24,080 bases of DNA from a virus, in IMG/VR virus record IMGVR_UViG_3300035698_019481, positions 1-24,080 of that record. The stretch is one strand, 5' to 3'. Position numbers and translations under genes: made by a program. Shown here piece after piece: positions 13,991-20,840 of this stretch (position 1 is the first letter of the stretch; each line of letters begins with the position of its first letter). The notes beneath the pieces are model-generated. The model was given only the letters and a program-made list of their open reading frames with translations. It made no database searches and had not been told where the DNA came from.

Positions 13991-14258
13991 ACTCTATTTT
14001 GTTGAACTTCCATTGATGGATGCAACAACGGTTCCAATGACTGAATGGCACTCGTGGCCGTATGATGTTAATTATGTTTATGTAGAATATACGGTTTCTC
14101 TTTCGAACTACGGTGATTATGAGGTTTATTTGACTGCATTAAATCAGGCTGGCGAAAGCGGTGGAAGTAATAAGATTCTATTACATTTTATTGAGGGAGA
14201 AAAGCCGGACGATCCGAGAGAATTTTCATTTATAGTCATTAAGAAAGCTCAACCGTGA
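13833..14258 (+). CDS. Secreted beta-sandwich (FnIII-like) protein
   Basis: A 141-residue protein with a clear Sec signal peptide: hydrophobic core ATLIFLLILSGTSW followed by a likely cleavage after WSQA (about residue 21). The mature part is beta-rich: IRWLKLSPSTPIVRSYKLYF, then VNYVYVEYTVSLSNYGDYEV and YLTALNQAGESG, the pattern of a fibronectin type III or similar Ig-like domain (the G/A-x-N-x-A-G-E-S strand end is typical). It should act outside the cytoplasm. The start lies inside the preceding frame without a clear ribosome binding site; ATG 13839 is an alternative. The stop overlaps the next GTG start. Confidence 0.65.
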   Translation: MIMVATLIFLLILSGTSWSQAVYTDTVTVRPDTTLAIRWLKLSPSTPIVRSYKLYFVELPLMDATTVPMTEWHSWPYDVNYVYVEYTVSLSNYGDYEVYLTALNQAGESGGSNKILLHFIEGEKPDDPREFSFIVIKKAQP

Positions 14259-14440
14259 GCCCAAAACCAGTAGTCCGAGACGATTCAGGAAATATACAGA
14301 TAAATTTATCACAGGAAGATCATATAACATTGAAACAGATATTGAAATTTAACGCACTGGCCAACAGCCAGGACACACAGCTACACAGGCATTGCGTTTA
14401 TCTTCTGGACCGGTTGACCCCAAAAGGAGATGTTTTTTAA
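14255..14440 (+). CDS. Small hypothetical protein
   Basis: A 61-residue protein starting at GTG 14255, which overlaps the preceding stop (GTGA). It contains SGNIQINLSQEDHITLKQIL and QDTQLHRHCVYLLDRLTP, probably two helices after a short strand. It ends in TAATG overlap with the next gene and carries AAAAGGAG near its end, which would drive that next gene. Function unknown. Confidence 0.65.
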   Translation: MSPKPVVRDDSGNIQINLSQEDHITLKQILKFNALANSQDTQLHRHCVYLLDRLTPKGDVF

Positions 14441-14802
14441 TGATTAAACCATCCAATAACGTTCTCAAAATAGACGAAAAGTCTTTTGAGATACAGAAGC
14501 ATCATAAAGGTGATGATAAAACAGTTAGAAGGAATGCTCGAAAGCTATATGAGGAACATCAAATTCGGATTGAGTCGCTTGTCGTCCAGGCGCTAACCGA
14601 TCATAATGTTGTTATTACCGAAGAAGAGGAATTTACAGATCGATGTAGGTATGAGGTGGAAACGAACGGGATTAAATGTTTTGTGTGCGATGAAGTTAAA
14701 CTGTTAATGTTCTGGCCGATTGAGTTCGAGGCTGTTCGCAGTGATTCTGTTGGAGAGAATTTAGTTTATAAAATAACCCAAAAGTGGCAAAAGCTTTATT
14801 AA
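14440..14802 (+). CDS. Hypothetical alpha/beta protein
   Basis: A 120-residue protein starting at ATG 14440, within a TAATG overlap and about ten bases after AAAGGAG; an upstream start at 14392 lies inside the preceding gene and is rejected. The N-terminal half is helical and basic (DDKTVRRNARKLYEEHQ, then IESLVVQALTDHNVV); the C-terminal half has strands with a Cys pair spacing (DRCRYEVETNGIKCFVC). Three cysteines in 25 residues could bind metal, but this is not a known motif. No family is recognised. Confidence 0.72.
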   Translation: MIKPSNNVLKIDEKSFEIQKHHKGDDKTVRRNARKLYEEHQIRIESLVVQALTDHNVVITEEEEFTDRCRYEVETNGIKCFVCDEVKLLMFWPIEFEAVRSDSVGENLVYKITQKWQKLY

Positions 14803-14816
14803 CAAGGATTAAGGTT

Positions 14817-14951
14817 ATGAAGTTGTTAATTACAATTTTACCCTTAGTTTTTCAGTCCAGCCCTGGGTATGCGTTTAAATGGTATCTCTGTTTTTTCCTA
14901 TTTATTATTTGTGTGTATGGACTTATTACATGGCTCGGAAAGGAGCAATAG
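14817..14951 (+). CDS. Small membrane protein (44 aa)
   Basis: A 44-residue frame with TAAGGTT just upstream of the ATG. It starts MKLLITILPLVFQSSPGYAF, which looks like a signal peptide ending near GYA, and continues with one strong hydrophobic helix WYLCFFLFIICVYGLITWL and a charged end GKEQ. It is too short for many gene finders. It is followed three bases later by another small membrane protein, suggesting a pair. Function unknown. Confidence 0.55.
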   Translation: MKLLITILPLVFQSSPGYAFKWYLCFFLFIICVYGLITWLGKEQ

Positions 14952-14953
14952 CA

Positions 14954-15220
14954 ATGTTTATCAAACCAATTAGAAGTAACTTTGATCACATGTCTTGGAT
15001 GGCGTTCTTTGTGCCGTATTTCCTGACTGATTTTGTCCATTGGTCGGTTGCTGTTATTTTTGTGATTTTAAAAGAGCTGTTTGATTTTGCGTTCGGGAAA
15101 GGCGATTCTAAGTCTGTATATTTAAACGCTTTCTTCGACCGGCGTGGCGTATCATGGGGCGACTTGCTTTTAGGTGCATTGGGAATTTTAGCTGCAATGA
15201 AACAGGGTGGAATTATTTAA
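14954..15220 (+). CDS. Small membrane protein, VanZ/YfiM-like pattern
   Basis: An 88-residue protein. ATG 14954 is chosen because AAAGGAG (14939-14945) lies nine bases upstream; a longer start at 14879 overlaps the preceding gene. Two membrane helices are likely, MAFFVPYFLTDFVHWSVAV (about residues 16-40) and LLLGALGILAA (about 71-81). The order D-H ... KELFD ... FDRRGVSWGDLLLGALG recalls VanZ/YfiM (DUF2279)-like membrane proteins, which share a K-E-x2-D and a D-x3-G motif; similarity is by eye only. Role unknown. Confidence 0.65.
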   Translation: MFIKPIRSNFDHMSWMAFFVPYFLTDFVHWSVAVIFVILKELFDFAFGKGDSKSVYLNAFFDRRGVSWGDLLLGALGILAAMKQGGII

Positions 15221-15248
15221 CTGAACCATAAAGAAGGAAAGAATCGTT

Positions 15249-15722
15249 ATGTCACATGAAAATCCATTTATTGTTAATGGCGAATTGGTTGATTTGAAAA
15301 GTATTGCATTTGTTTCAAAATTAAACAAAGCTGCCAAAGGCAAAAGAAGCTTTTATTTTGTCGTTGGTAAAGAAAAGATAGTTTTGTGTGAGAATAAATT
15401 ACTTTTGGAAGATGGAATTGAAAAGGAACGGCAAAATCTAATAGATGCCTGGAGTCCGATAATTAAACGACAGAACGATCAATATGGTATTGGTGCGGAA
15501 GTTACCTTGTCCAATAAATTATTAACAAAACAGGTAATTGGTCTGTCTAAAAACATTGATGGTCTAACAAAAAACGATTACGTTCTATCTGAAAGAATAG
15601 GCAAAATAGCGAAAAGGGTTATAGCGCCAAGCTATCCACAACTCGTCATTCAGGCAATTATGTATTTAACAATCACTTGTCTAATAGGAGTGACTTGTTT
15701 AAGAGTCTTTGGGGTGATATAA
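15249..15722 (+). CDS. Tail-anchored protein with N-terminal beta domain
   Basis: A 157-residue protein with AGAAGGAAAG upstream. Residues about 1-65 form a small beta domain followed by a helix (VNGELVDLKSIAFVSKLNKA, then SFYFVVGKEKIVLCENK and EKERQNLIDAWSP), a pattern seen in many short bacterial proteins where strands end in an 'ERQxLIxAW' helix. The middle is polar. The C-terminus has one membrane helix LVIQAIMYLTITCLIGVTCL (about residues 131-150) with almost no tail, so it is probably tail-anchored with the domain in the cytoplasm. No function known. Confidence 0.72.
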   Translation: MSHENPFIVNGELVDLKSIAFVSKLNKAAKGKRSFYFVVGKEKIVLCENKLLLEDGIEKERQNLIDAWSPIIKRQNDQYGIGAEVTLSNKLLTKQVIGLSKNIDGLTKNDYVLSERIGKIAKRVIAPSYPQLVIQAIMYLTITCLIGVTCLRVFGVI

Positions 15723-15893
15723 TTGAGCAAAGCTACCGAAAGAGTCCATGAAATCGGAGATCGTGTTCAACAAGAAATCATTCCGTATGTCGAAAAAGGC
15801 TTTACCGGAAAGGTAAAGATAGAATTGGAACTGAATTTATTTAATGGGGGTATTACGGATGTTTATAAGATTATTGAGAAGGAGAAGGTATGA
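15723..15893 (+). CDS. Small hypothetical protein (TTG start)
   Basis: A 56-residue frame starting with TTG 15723 immediately after the preceding stop (TAATTG), with GGGGTGAT six bases upstream. It reads SKATERVHEIGDRVQQEIIP and later VKIELELNLFNGGITDVYKI: a helix followed by a beta hairpin and a helix. It ends in ATGA overlap with the next gene and supplies its ribosome binding site (GAAGGAGAAGG). Function unknown. Confidence 0.6.
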   Translation: MSKATERVHEIGDRVQQEIIPYVEKGFTGKVKIELELNLFNGGITDVYKIIEKEKV

Positions 15894-16075
15894 ATCAGTT
15901 TACATGCAAAGAACAAGGAACTGTGCGTTTGAATAATGGTACTATTGAGATAAAAAACTGGAGGTTTGGAGTAGTAGAGACAGAATTGAGAGATGTGCCG
16001 GAATTAACTCCGTATATTATGGTTGGCGCTGGTATGTATGCAAATTCCGTTTTGTCTGTTAACCATGATGCTTAA
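15890..16075 (+). CDS. Small hypothetical protein
   Basis: A 61-residue protein with the excellent ribosome binding site GAAGGAGAAGG directly upstream and an ATGA overlap with the preceding gene. It is beta-rich (GTVRLNNGTIEIKNWRFGVV, then LTPYIMVGAGMY). It ends by overlapping the start of the next frame (16065). No family is recognised. Confidence 0.68.
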   Translation: MNQFTCKEQGTVRLNNGTIEIKNWRFGVVETELRDVPELTPYIMVGAGMYANSVLSVNHDA

Positions 16076-16328
16076 AAAACATAACGGGGAAAAGATAGAG
16101 TTTTTGTATTCAGAGACGGGGTGGGAGGAAATGCCAAGAGAAAACGCTAAAAGGAAGTATTTTGTTTGTGAGAATCCAGGTAGTTTAATTTGTGCTCAAG
16201 TAATAACCATTACTGATACGTGTATTAAATCGTTAGAACTATCTTTATTGAAGTCGATTCTTGCTATTCGAAAAAGGTATGCGTTGATGGATATTGAGAG
16301 AATAATATTAACCGCAAACAAGAGGTGA
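16065..16328 (+). CDS. Small hypothetical protein
   Basis: An 87-residue protein whose start (ATG 16065 or 16068) overlaps the end of the preceding gene; a frame extension to 16023 lies inside that gene and is rejected. It reads LKKHNGEKIEFLYSETGWEE, KRKYFVCENPGSLICAQVI and ends in basic helices (LAIRKRYALMDIERIILTAN). Translation is probably by coupling, because no ribosome binding site is visible. Function unknown. Confidence 0.6.
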   Translation: MMLKKHNGEKIEFLYSETGWEEMPRENAKRKYFVCENPGSLICAQVITITDTCIKSLELSLLKSILAIRKRYALMDIERIILTANKR

Positions 16329-16332
16329 CAAA

Positions 16333-16449
16333 ATGGCTGCAAAGAAAGGTACTCCGAAAAAAGATGGTTCTGGTGGTGGCACAAGAAAAAATCAAGGTCG
16401 TGGTGGTTGTTCTCCATCGAAACGGCCTAAAAAGGGAAAGGGTAAATAA
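16333..16449 (+). CDS. Tiny Lys/Gly-rich basic protein
   Basis: A 38-residue protein starting MAAKKGTPKKDGSGGGTRKN and ending SKRPKKGKGK, with AGAGGTGAC upstream. It is about one-third Lys/Arg and one-quarter Gly and has no acidic cluster, so it is intrinsically disordered and likely to bind nucleic acid or acidic surfaces. It lies between genes of unknown function and the Tat-signal pair. Such short basic proteins can be packaged DNA-condensing proteins in some phages, but that is inference. Confidence 0.6.
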   Translation: MAAKKGTPKKDGSGGGTRKNQGRGGCSPSKRPKKGKGK

Positions 16450-16689
16450 ATGAACAGGCGAAACTTTCTTAAATCAGTAATTGCAGTTTCTGTTGTTCCG
16501 GTGGCATTCGTTAACAATAAGACATCATTAAGAGAAGTCACAATAAGCAAAGAATTTGCCGGGGATTCTTTTTGTGCTGGAAATATTATTTACATACAAG
16601 GATCAATTGGCGGCAAAAATAATGGCCGATACCAGATTTCTTCAATTGTTGATTCTAATATAGAATGTACAGGAGATTTTATAATATGA
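16450..16689 (+). CDS. Tat-signal protein with small beta domain
   Basis: A 79-residue protein starting directly after the previous stop, with GGGAAAGGG upstream. The first 22 residues, MNRRNFLKSVIAVSVVPVAF, match a twin-arginine leader (R-R-x-F-L-K followed by a mild hydrophobic core), so it should be exported folded. Residues about 31-77 (FCAGNIIYIQGSIGGKNNGR and YQISSIVDSNIECTGD) resemble a segment of the decoration-like protein at 19993 (residues about 148-188), implying a shared small beta domain. Stop overlaps the start of the next Tat-signal gene (ATGA). Confidence 0.65.
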   Translation: MNRRNFLKSVIAVSVVPVAFVNNKTSLREVTISKEFAGDSFCAGNIIYIQGSIGGKNNGRYQISSIVDSNIECTGDFII

Positions 16690-17168
16690 AACGTAGGGAT
16701 TTTTTAAAATCGGCGATTGCAGCTATGGCCGTTCCGACTGCGCTGGTGGCAGCTAAAAGCAATCAAGTTCATTACGATATAATGTCACATTTAAGTGCGG
16801 AGTTTGAAAAATACAGGACTAACAACGGAACTTCCCCCTCTTTAATTTTAATCGATAACAATTTTAGGGATGAATATATAAAAGCATGTGGCGGGAAGGG
16901 AGAGAGTGAGGATTTTGTAGGGAGTTGGTTTACTCATCATCACTTTCGTTCGTCTTGGGTTGAATTTGTTGACTCGAAAGATATGTATGGATGGATTTCC
17001 AGGATGCTCAATGAAAAAGAAAAAGATGAATACTGTCAATTGCAGTTAATTAAAGTAATGAAAAAATGCTGTGCGAATATGGAGAAAAATTCCAAGGAAA
17101 ACTTTAATAAAGAATTTTTCATAGTTTCACCAAAAATGTTAGATATTTATCAAACGCTATTGGCATAA
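16686..17168 (+). CDS. Tat-signal protein, function unknown
   Basis: A 160-residue protein. ATG 16686 overlaps the preceding stop; an upstream frame extension to 16665 is not needed. The leader MKRRDFLKSAIAAMAVPTAL is a good twin-arginine signal and is nearly the same as that of the upstream gene (shared M-x-RR-x-FLKS-x-IA...VP-x-A). The mature region begins AAKSNQVHYDIMSHLSAEFE and contains THHHFRSSWVEFVDSKDMYG and a Cys-rich helix VMKKCCANMEK. His and Cys content could allow metal binding. No family is recognised. It is the last gene before a strong terminator. Confidence 0.68.
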   Translation: MKRRDFLKSAIAAMAVPTALVAAKSNQVHYDIMSHLSAEFEKYRTNNGTSPSLILIDNNFRDEYIKACGGKGESEDFVGSWFTHHHFRSSWVEFVDSKDMYGWISRMLNEKEKDEYCQLQLIKVMKKCCANMEKNSKENFNKEFFIVSPKMLDIYQTLLA

Positions 17169-17171
17169 TAG

Positions 17172-17189
17172 TTGCACTAACCAGTGTAA
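17172..17189 (+). promoter_or_regulatory. Dyad symmetry, operator-like
   Basis: TTGCACT (17172-17178) and AGTGTAA (17183-17189) form a 7-base inverted repeat with one mismatch around AACC. It starts four bases after the end of the Tat-signal gene and lies about 90 bases before the compound terminator. It might be an operator; no well-formed promoter is evident with it (TATAAA at 17192 is too close to TTGCAC). Confidence 0.25.
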
Positions 17190-17277
17190 CGTATAAATAA
17201 AACACGTTCTTGTAATAGACATAAGTTATTAAGGCAATTTGATTTAAGTCGGGTGTAAAAGCCCGGATTCTAAATTT

Positions 17278-17337
17278 AAAGCCCGGTTAACCAGAAAGTA
17301 CTTCATGTACCCTCCTGGTTGATCGGGCTTTTTTTAT
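17278..17337 (+). terminator. Strong compound Rho-independent terminator
   Basis: AAAGCCCG (17278-17285) pairs with CGGGCTTT (17324-17331); AACCAG/CTGGTT (17289-17294 with 17315-17320) and GTAC/GTAC (17298-17301 with 17307-17310) extend the stem, and a T-run follows. A duplicate of the left arm, AAAGCCCGG at 17258-17266, lies 12 bases upstream and can pair with an earlier CGGG (17250-17253) or replace the true left arm, so an attenuator is possible. It separates the accessory block from the capsid genes. Confidence 0.8.
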
Positions 17338-17412
17338 TTGTACCGACGAAAATAACAGAGAAAGACTCTAAACCAGCGTCGAGGCTACAGACCAACTGAA
17401 GGAGTTAGTAAA

Positions 17413-17748
17413 ATGGCTGAAACAAAAACTGCTCAAAATGAGCAAAAACAAGAAGTAAAGATTAAAACCGTTTCCGAAAAGCAAGCAGTTATTCCACCCG
17501 TAAATGAAAAGATATTCGAACTGATTGCCAGGAAAACAGAAAATGGCGTGACAACGATAATCGAGGCAATGCCAGTAACGGATGTTGGTTGCCATGTTAT
17601 GATGACAATCATTGCCGGTGATACTGCGACTGCAAACATAAGCTTTACAAAAGGTATTCGGATTATCAAACATCCCAAGACCGGCAAATGTACCCTTTGG
17701 GACTTGACTGGCGGCTACATGAGTGAATTAGGTGTGGAGGTGAGATAG
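17413..17748 (+). CDS. Hypothetical protein preceding the scaffold
   Basis: A 111-residue protein with GAAGGAG (17398-17404) upstream. The first 25 residues are polar and Lys/Gln-rich (KTAQNEQKQEVKIKTVSEKQ); the remainder is mixed alpha/beta with IIEAMPVTDVGCHVMMTIIA and a conserved-looking GKCTLWDLTGGYMSELG ending. The gene directly precedes the scaffold start (stop at 17746-17748, next ATG at 17749), so it belongs to the head operon and may be a small head-assembly or decoration protein. Its 75-base leader can fold into CGACG/CGTCG (17344-17348 with 17377-17381) around AGAG/CTCT. Confidence 0.72.
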   Translation: MAETKTAQNEQKQEVKIKTVSEKQAVIPPVNEKIFELIARKTENGVTTIIEAMPVTDVGCHVMMTIIAGDTATANISFTKGIRIIKHPKTGKCTLWDLTGGYMSELGVEVR

Positions 17749-18918
17749 ATGAAACCGAACGAAATCGACACATCGGTAAGAGTTGAAGATCCTCTTAAAA
17801 TACCTCAAGAGGTATATGATAAATACGATAATGATTTCAATATAGTGGATGGTAGCGATAAGGGCGGCGAGTCTGACAAGACTAATGACGTTCTTGCTCC
17901 CGATGCCACTGATAAAGATAAAAAACCTAAACCTGACGAATCCCAAGACGACCCGCCTCCCACAAAGGAGCAACAGGACAAAGAGGAAAAGCCAGAAACA
18001 AAAGACAAGGCCGACGATGATTCGGACGAACCGGACGACAAAACTCTCGATGAGAGTAATCCCGACGACGATTTAGACGATGAAATAGACCTTGACGAAA
18101 CGATCCAAGAACATTTGAAATTGTATGACACCGACGAGAAGAAAAAGCAATTGATTGCTGATCTTCCCAATTATGACAAGTTCTTTGCCAAGGCAACTCA
18201 AAAGACACAGGACGTTGCTAAACTTGAAAAAGAGATCGAGGCTCAACAGGAAAAGAACGCTGTGTTGTCTGAACGCCTAAACTCTGATACCCTAGAAGGC
18301 TTGGATGGGATTCTTGAAAAGCTAACCGGAGAGAAGAAAGAGGTCTTAGAAGGCATTCTCGAAGCGGCGGACGAAGAAGATTGGTTCGGCTCTAAGGAAA
18401 ACAATCTTTTACGGCAAGTCTTTTCAGCCCTTGGTGGTTTTTCCGAAGCTAAAACATCGGCTGCAAACCACAAAGAGGAAGTTGACCTACTCGCACAAGA
18501 GAAAGCTAACGTTGCCATTGAAAAAGAGGTTGTCCAGGCAGAACGGCTTGACGCTCGATACAAAGACCCTGTTGAATTGAAAGCGTTGAGTAAGATAGCA
18601 GACGAAGCTAACAGTGAAGCGGAAAATGTCGGTCGAATTGGTGTTACGCTCAAAACTGCCCATGAAATTAAAGTTGGTAGAGAAGCACAAGCAAAATTCA
18701 AAGAGTTCGAGGATCAGGTAGCCAAACTTCAAGCCTCCTTGAAGGATAGAAACCAAGAAATACGAAAATTAAAAAAGGCTCCCGGTTATGTTTCTCCTTC
18801 TCCTTCTGTTGACGGAAAAGGAACCTCGAAAAAGGTTTACGAAGAAGCACCAGAAGACGACAAAGAGTTGGATAGACGTATGGCCGAAACCTATGATAGT
18901 TTAATGGGACAACAATAA
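17749..18918 (+). CDS. Scaffolding protein (probable)
   Basis: A 389-residue, very acidic protein immediately upstream of the major capsid gene. Residues about 1-125 are a disordered Asp/Glu/Lys/Pro tract (DSDEPDDKTLDESNPDDDL), residues about 140-180 and 230-330 are predicted coiled coil (KLEKEIEAQQEKNAVLSERL; FKEFEDQVAKLQASLKDRNQ), and the end is helical and charged (EAPEDDKELDRRMAETYDSL). This order and composition are typical of phage scaffolds, which direct capsid assembly and leave or are cleaved before packaging. GAGGTGAGATAG precedes the ATG. Function is inferred from composition and position, not from a conserved motif. Confidence 0.8.
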   Translation: MKPNEIDTSVRVEDPLKIPQEVYDKYDNDFNIVDGSDKGGESDKTNDVLAPDATDKDKKPKPDESQDDPPPTKEQQDKEEKPETKDKADDDSDEPDDKTLDESNPDDDLDDEIDLDETIQEHLKLYDTDEKKKQLIADLPNYDKFFAKATQKTQDVAKLEKEIEAQQEKNAVLSERLNSDTLEGLDGILEKLTGEKKEVLEGILEAADEEDWFGSKENNLLRQVFSALGGFSEAKTSAANHKEEVDLLAQEKANVAIEKEVVQAERLDARYKDPVELKALSKIADEANSEAENVGRIGVTLKTAHEIKVGREAQAKFKEFEDQVAKLQASLKDRNQEIRKLKKAPGYVSPSPSVDGKGTSKKVYEEAPEDDKELDRRMAETYDSLMGQQ

Positions 18919-18932
18919 AAAGGAATTATGAA

Positions 18933-19943
18933 ATGGCTGATCCAACATTAACTAAAATTTTAAATGTCATGAATGTGGTCACTCGTGACCATCTTTTGCC
19001 TGGCATGAAAGATCAAATCAAAAACAACAGCTCGTACCTTGCTACGAGATTGCTCAAGAAAGCGGAACAGGTATCTGGTGGAAATCAGATCGAGCAGTTA
19101 CTTGAGTACGGTAATGATAGACCGAACTGGATGGGGGAATGGGACAAAGTTGAGTATAAGGTCAAAGACCTTGCGACTGCTGCGATGTTTCCTTGGGCAG
19201 TCCTGAACGATACCATTACTTTTTCCGAAATGGACTTAAAAATCAAGAATGTTGGGAAAGAACGGATTTTTTCTTTGGGTAAAATTGGCTCGAAAAACCT
19301 GGTTAAAACATTTAAACGAGGTTATGGCGATATGCTGTTTAAAAACGCTGCCAAGGCAACGAACGAACCTTTCAACCTGTACGACATCGTAGTGAATTAC
19401 AATGCTTCACTAGCTGGTATTGATCCATCTGACTCTAAATATTCGTGGTGGGCCGCTCGAAAATTGGTACTGTCCGGCGTTACTTATTCACAGCTAAAAG
19501 ACCCTGACGATGCAAGTGGTTACTACCTTGAAAACATCATGGCACAGATGTACGATTCTCTCTGCTCTGACAATGAACATCCCACCATTATTGTAACAAC
19601 GAAAAAAACATGGCGACTGTACGAACAGTTGTTGCGAAATCAGAACCGTTATACCAATAACTTTAAGGTTAATGGTTCTTATGAAATCCTGATGTTCGGT
19701 CAAGCCGAAGTTGTTGCAGATGATAAGTGTCCAACCGGCCACATGTATTTTCTGAATGACAATTACCTGTATTTTCGCTATCACCCAGATTATAATTTTG
19801 TATTGAGTGATTTTGAAAAAGTTACCACAGGTGAAAAAGCCTACGCCGCTGAATTGAATTGGGTTGGAGCATTGACTTGCTCGAACCGTGGATACCAAGG
19901 CGTTGTAACTGGACTCACAGAAAATCCATTGACAATTCTTTAA
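18933..19943 (+). CDS. Major capsid protein
   Basis: A 336-residue protein with AAAAGGAATT upstream, 14 bases after the scaffold gene. Length, position and composition fit an HK97-fold major head protein: a helical N-arm (MADPTLTKILNVMNVVTRDH), a domain with FSEMDLKIKNVGKERIFSLG, a spine-like region with DPDDASGYYLENIMAQMYD, and a C-terminal A-domain with TTKKTWRLYEQLLRNQNRY and VNGSYEILMFGQAEVV, followed by DDKCPTGHMYFLNDNYLYFR, a strand pair seen in this fold. The 'IVTTKKTWRLYEQLLRNQ...Y.ILMFG.AEVVADDKCP...YFLN' layout is shared by many podovirus/siphovirus capsid families. No delta-domain is obvious, consistent with a separate scaffold. Confidence 0.88.
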   Translation: MADPTLTKILNVMNVVTRDHLLPGMKDQIKNNSSYLATRLLKKAEQVSGGNQIEQLLEYGNDRPNWMGEWDKVEYKVKDLATAAMFPWAVLNDTITFSEMDLKIKNVGKERIFSLGKIGSKNLVKTFKRGYGDMLFKNAAKATNEPFNLYDIVVNYNASLAGIDPSDSKYSWWAARKLVLSGVTYSQLKDPDDASGYYLENIMAQMYDSLCSDNEHPTIIVTTKKTWRLYEQLLRNQNRYTNNFKVNGSYEILMFGQAEVVADDKCPTGHMYFLNDNYLYFRYHPDYNFVLSDFEKVTTGEKAYAAELNWVGALTCSNRGYQGVVTGLTENPLTIL

Positions 19944-19992
19944 TTGTCGGTAATTAGTTAATTAAACTGAATTTAACATAAAGGACATAGAT

Positions 19993-20757
19993 ATGTTAGG
20001 CGTACAATTAAACAATGCAAACGCAGGACATCGGTTTAATCTTGCTCACGGTGTAGGCATGATGCTGTATAACAACAATGGCGCAGACCTGAAAGAGGGT
20101 GATGTTGTGGTTGTTGGAGCAGACACAACGTACAGATGGATTGCGGTGCTACCATGCGATGCTGCTGCAAGTGTGTACCATGATCTTGCTGTAGTTTTGG
20201 AAACAATTTCAACTGGGAAAATTGGCAAAGTTGCCCTATTTGGCGACAATGTTAATGACGGACTGAAAGTTTACGTTAACAGTGATTCAACGAATGGTGC
20301 TGGTGCTATTGCTGCTGGTGATTATCTTGAATGTTGCCCAGCAAGTTTTGATGGCACAGAAACAAATACTGCTTTTGTCGCTGGTTCCGGATCAACAAGA
20401 GACACCATAACTGATAGTGATTCTGGCCTGGTTGATGATGATTTTACTGCTGGTCAATTTATTATCATACAAGGTGCGACAACCACTGCTAATAATACAC
20501 GACATCAGATTTATTCTGTTGCTGCTGGAACAATTACATTGACAAGTATTGGCGACGTGACTGCCGAAGCCGGAATAGCTAATATGACAATCAAAGCAGT
20601 TGGTCAATTAGAACAAGACGGCACGGCCAGAACTGTAGTTAGTGCTGCAAGAATTACAGCTCTCCAAGCTGCTGTAGTAGAAACTGGCGATGCGGCTGTT
20701 TTAGCAACGACTGTAATTAAGCTTCCAAACACAAATACGGTTGCTGCACGAGGATAG
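19993..20757 (+). CDS. Head decoration/capsid-associated protein (probable)
   Basis: A 254-residue, Ala/Gly/Thr-rich, low-Lys protein, typical of small beta-barrel capsid cement proteins, encoded 50 bases after the capsid gene with AAAGGACATAG upstream. Residues 1-120 include LKEGDVVVVGADTTYRW and GKVALFGDNVNDGLKVYV, matching the 'G-D-V-V-V' strands of decoration proteins. Residues about 131-203 look like an inserted beta domain (FTAGQFIIIQGATTTANNTR, QIYSVAAGTITLTSIGD), related to the protein at 16450. The remainder (GQLEQDGTARTVVSAARI) resumes the core. A strong hairpin terminator follows the gene. Confidence 0.7.
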   Translation: MLGVQLNNANAGHRFNLAHGVGMMLYNNNGADLKEGDVVVVGADTTYRWIAVLPCDAAASVYHDLAVVLETISTGKIGKVALFGDNVNDGLKVYVNSDSTNGAGAIAAGDYLECCPASFDGTETNTAFVAGSGSTRDTITDSDSGLVDDDFTAGQFIIIQGATTTANNTRHQIYSVAAGTITLTSIGDVTAEAGIANMTIKAVGQLEQDGTARTVVSAARITALQAAVVETGDAAVLATTVIKLPNTNTVAARG

Positions 20758-20766
20758 TTCTTTAAA

Positions 20767-20813
20767 TGACCAGGTGTGGAGAAAATATCTTCACATTTGG
20801 TCAAGTTTTATTT
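20767..20813 (+). terminator. Hairpin terminator after the decoration gene
   Basis: TGACCAGGTGTGGAGA (20767-20782) pairs with TCTTCACATTTGGTCA (20788-20803) as 16 continuous base pairs including three G-U, loop AAATA, followed by AGTTTTATTT. The tail is moderate, so partial read-through into the beta-helix gene is likely. Confidence 0.7.
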
Positions 20814-20840
20814 AACAATAAAAAGTAAGGAATTAATGAA

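Noticed and set aside
17805-18701. Long open frames on the - strand across the scaffold gene
   Set aside because: They mirror the acidic codon bias of the + strand scaffold gene (Ser-rich products), have no ribosome binding sites and oppose the direction of every other gene.
19929-19956. TTGACA with TAATTA at 16-base spacing at the end of the capsid gene
   Set aside because: The -10 is poor and the TTGACAAT/ATTGTC segment is also a simple small hairpin; not enough for a promoter call.
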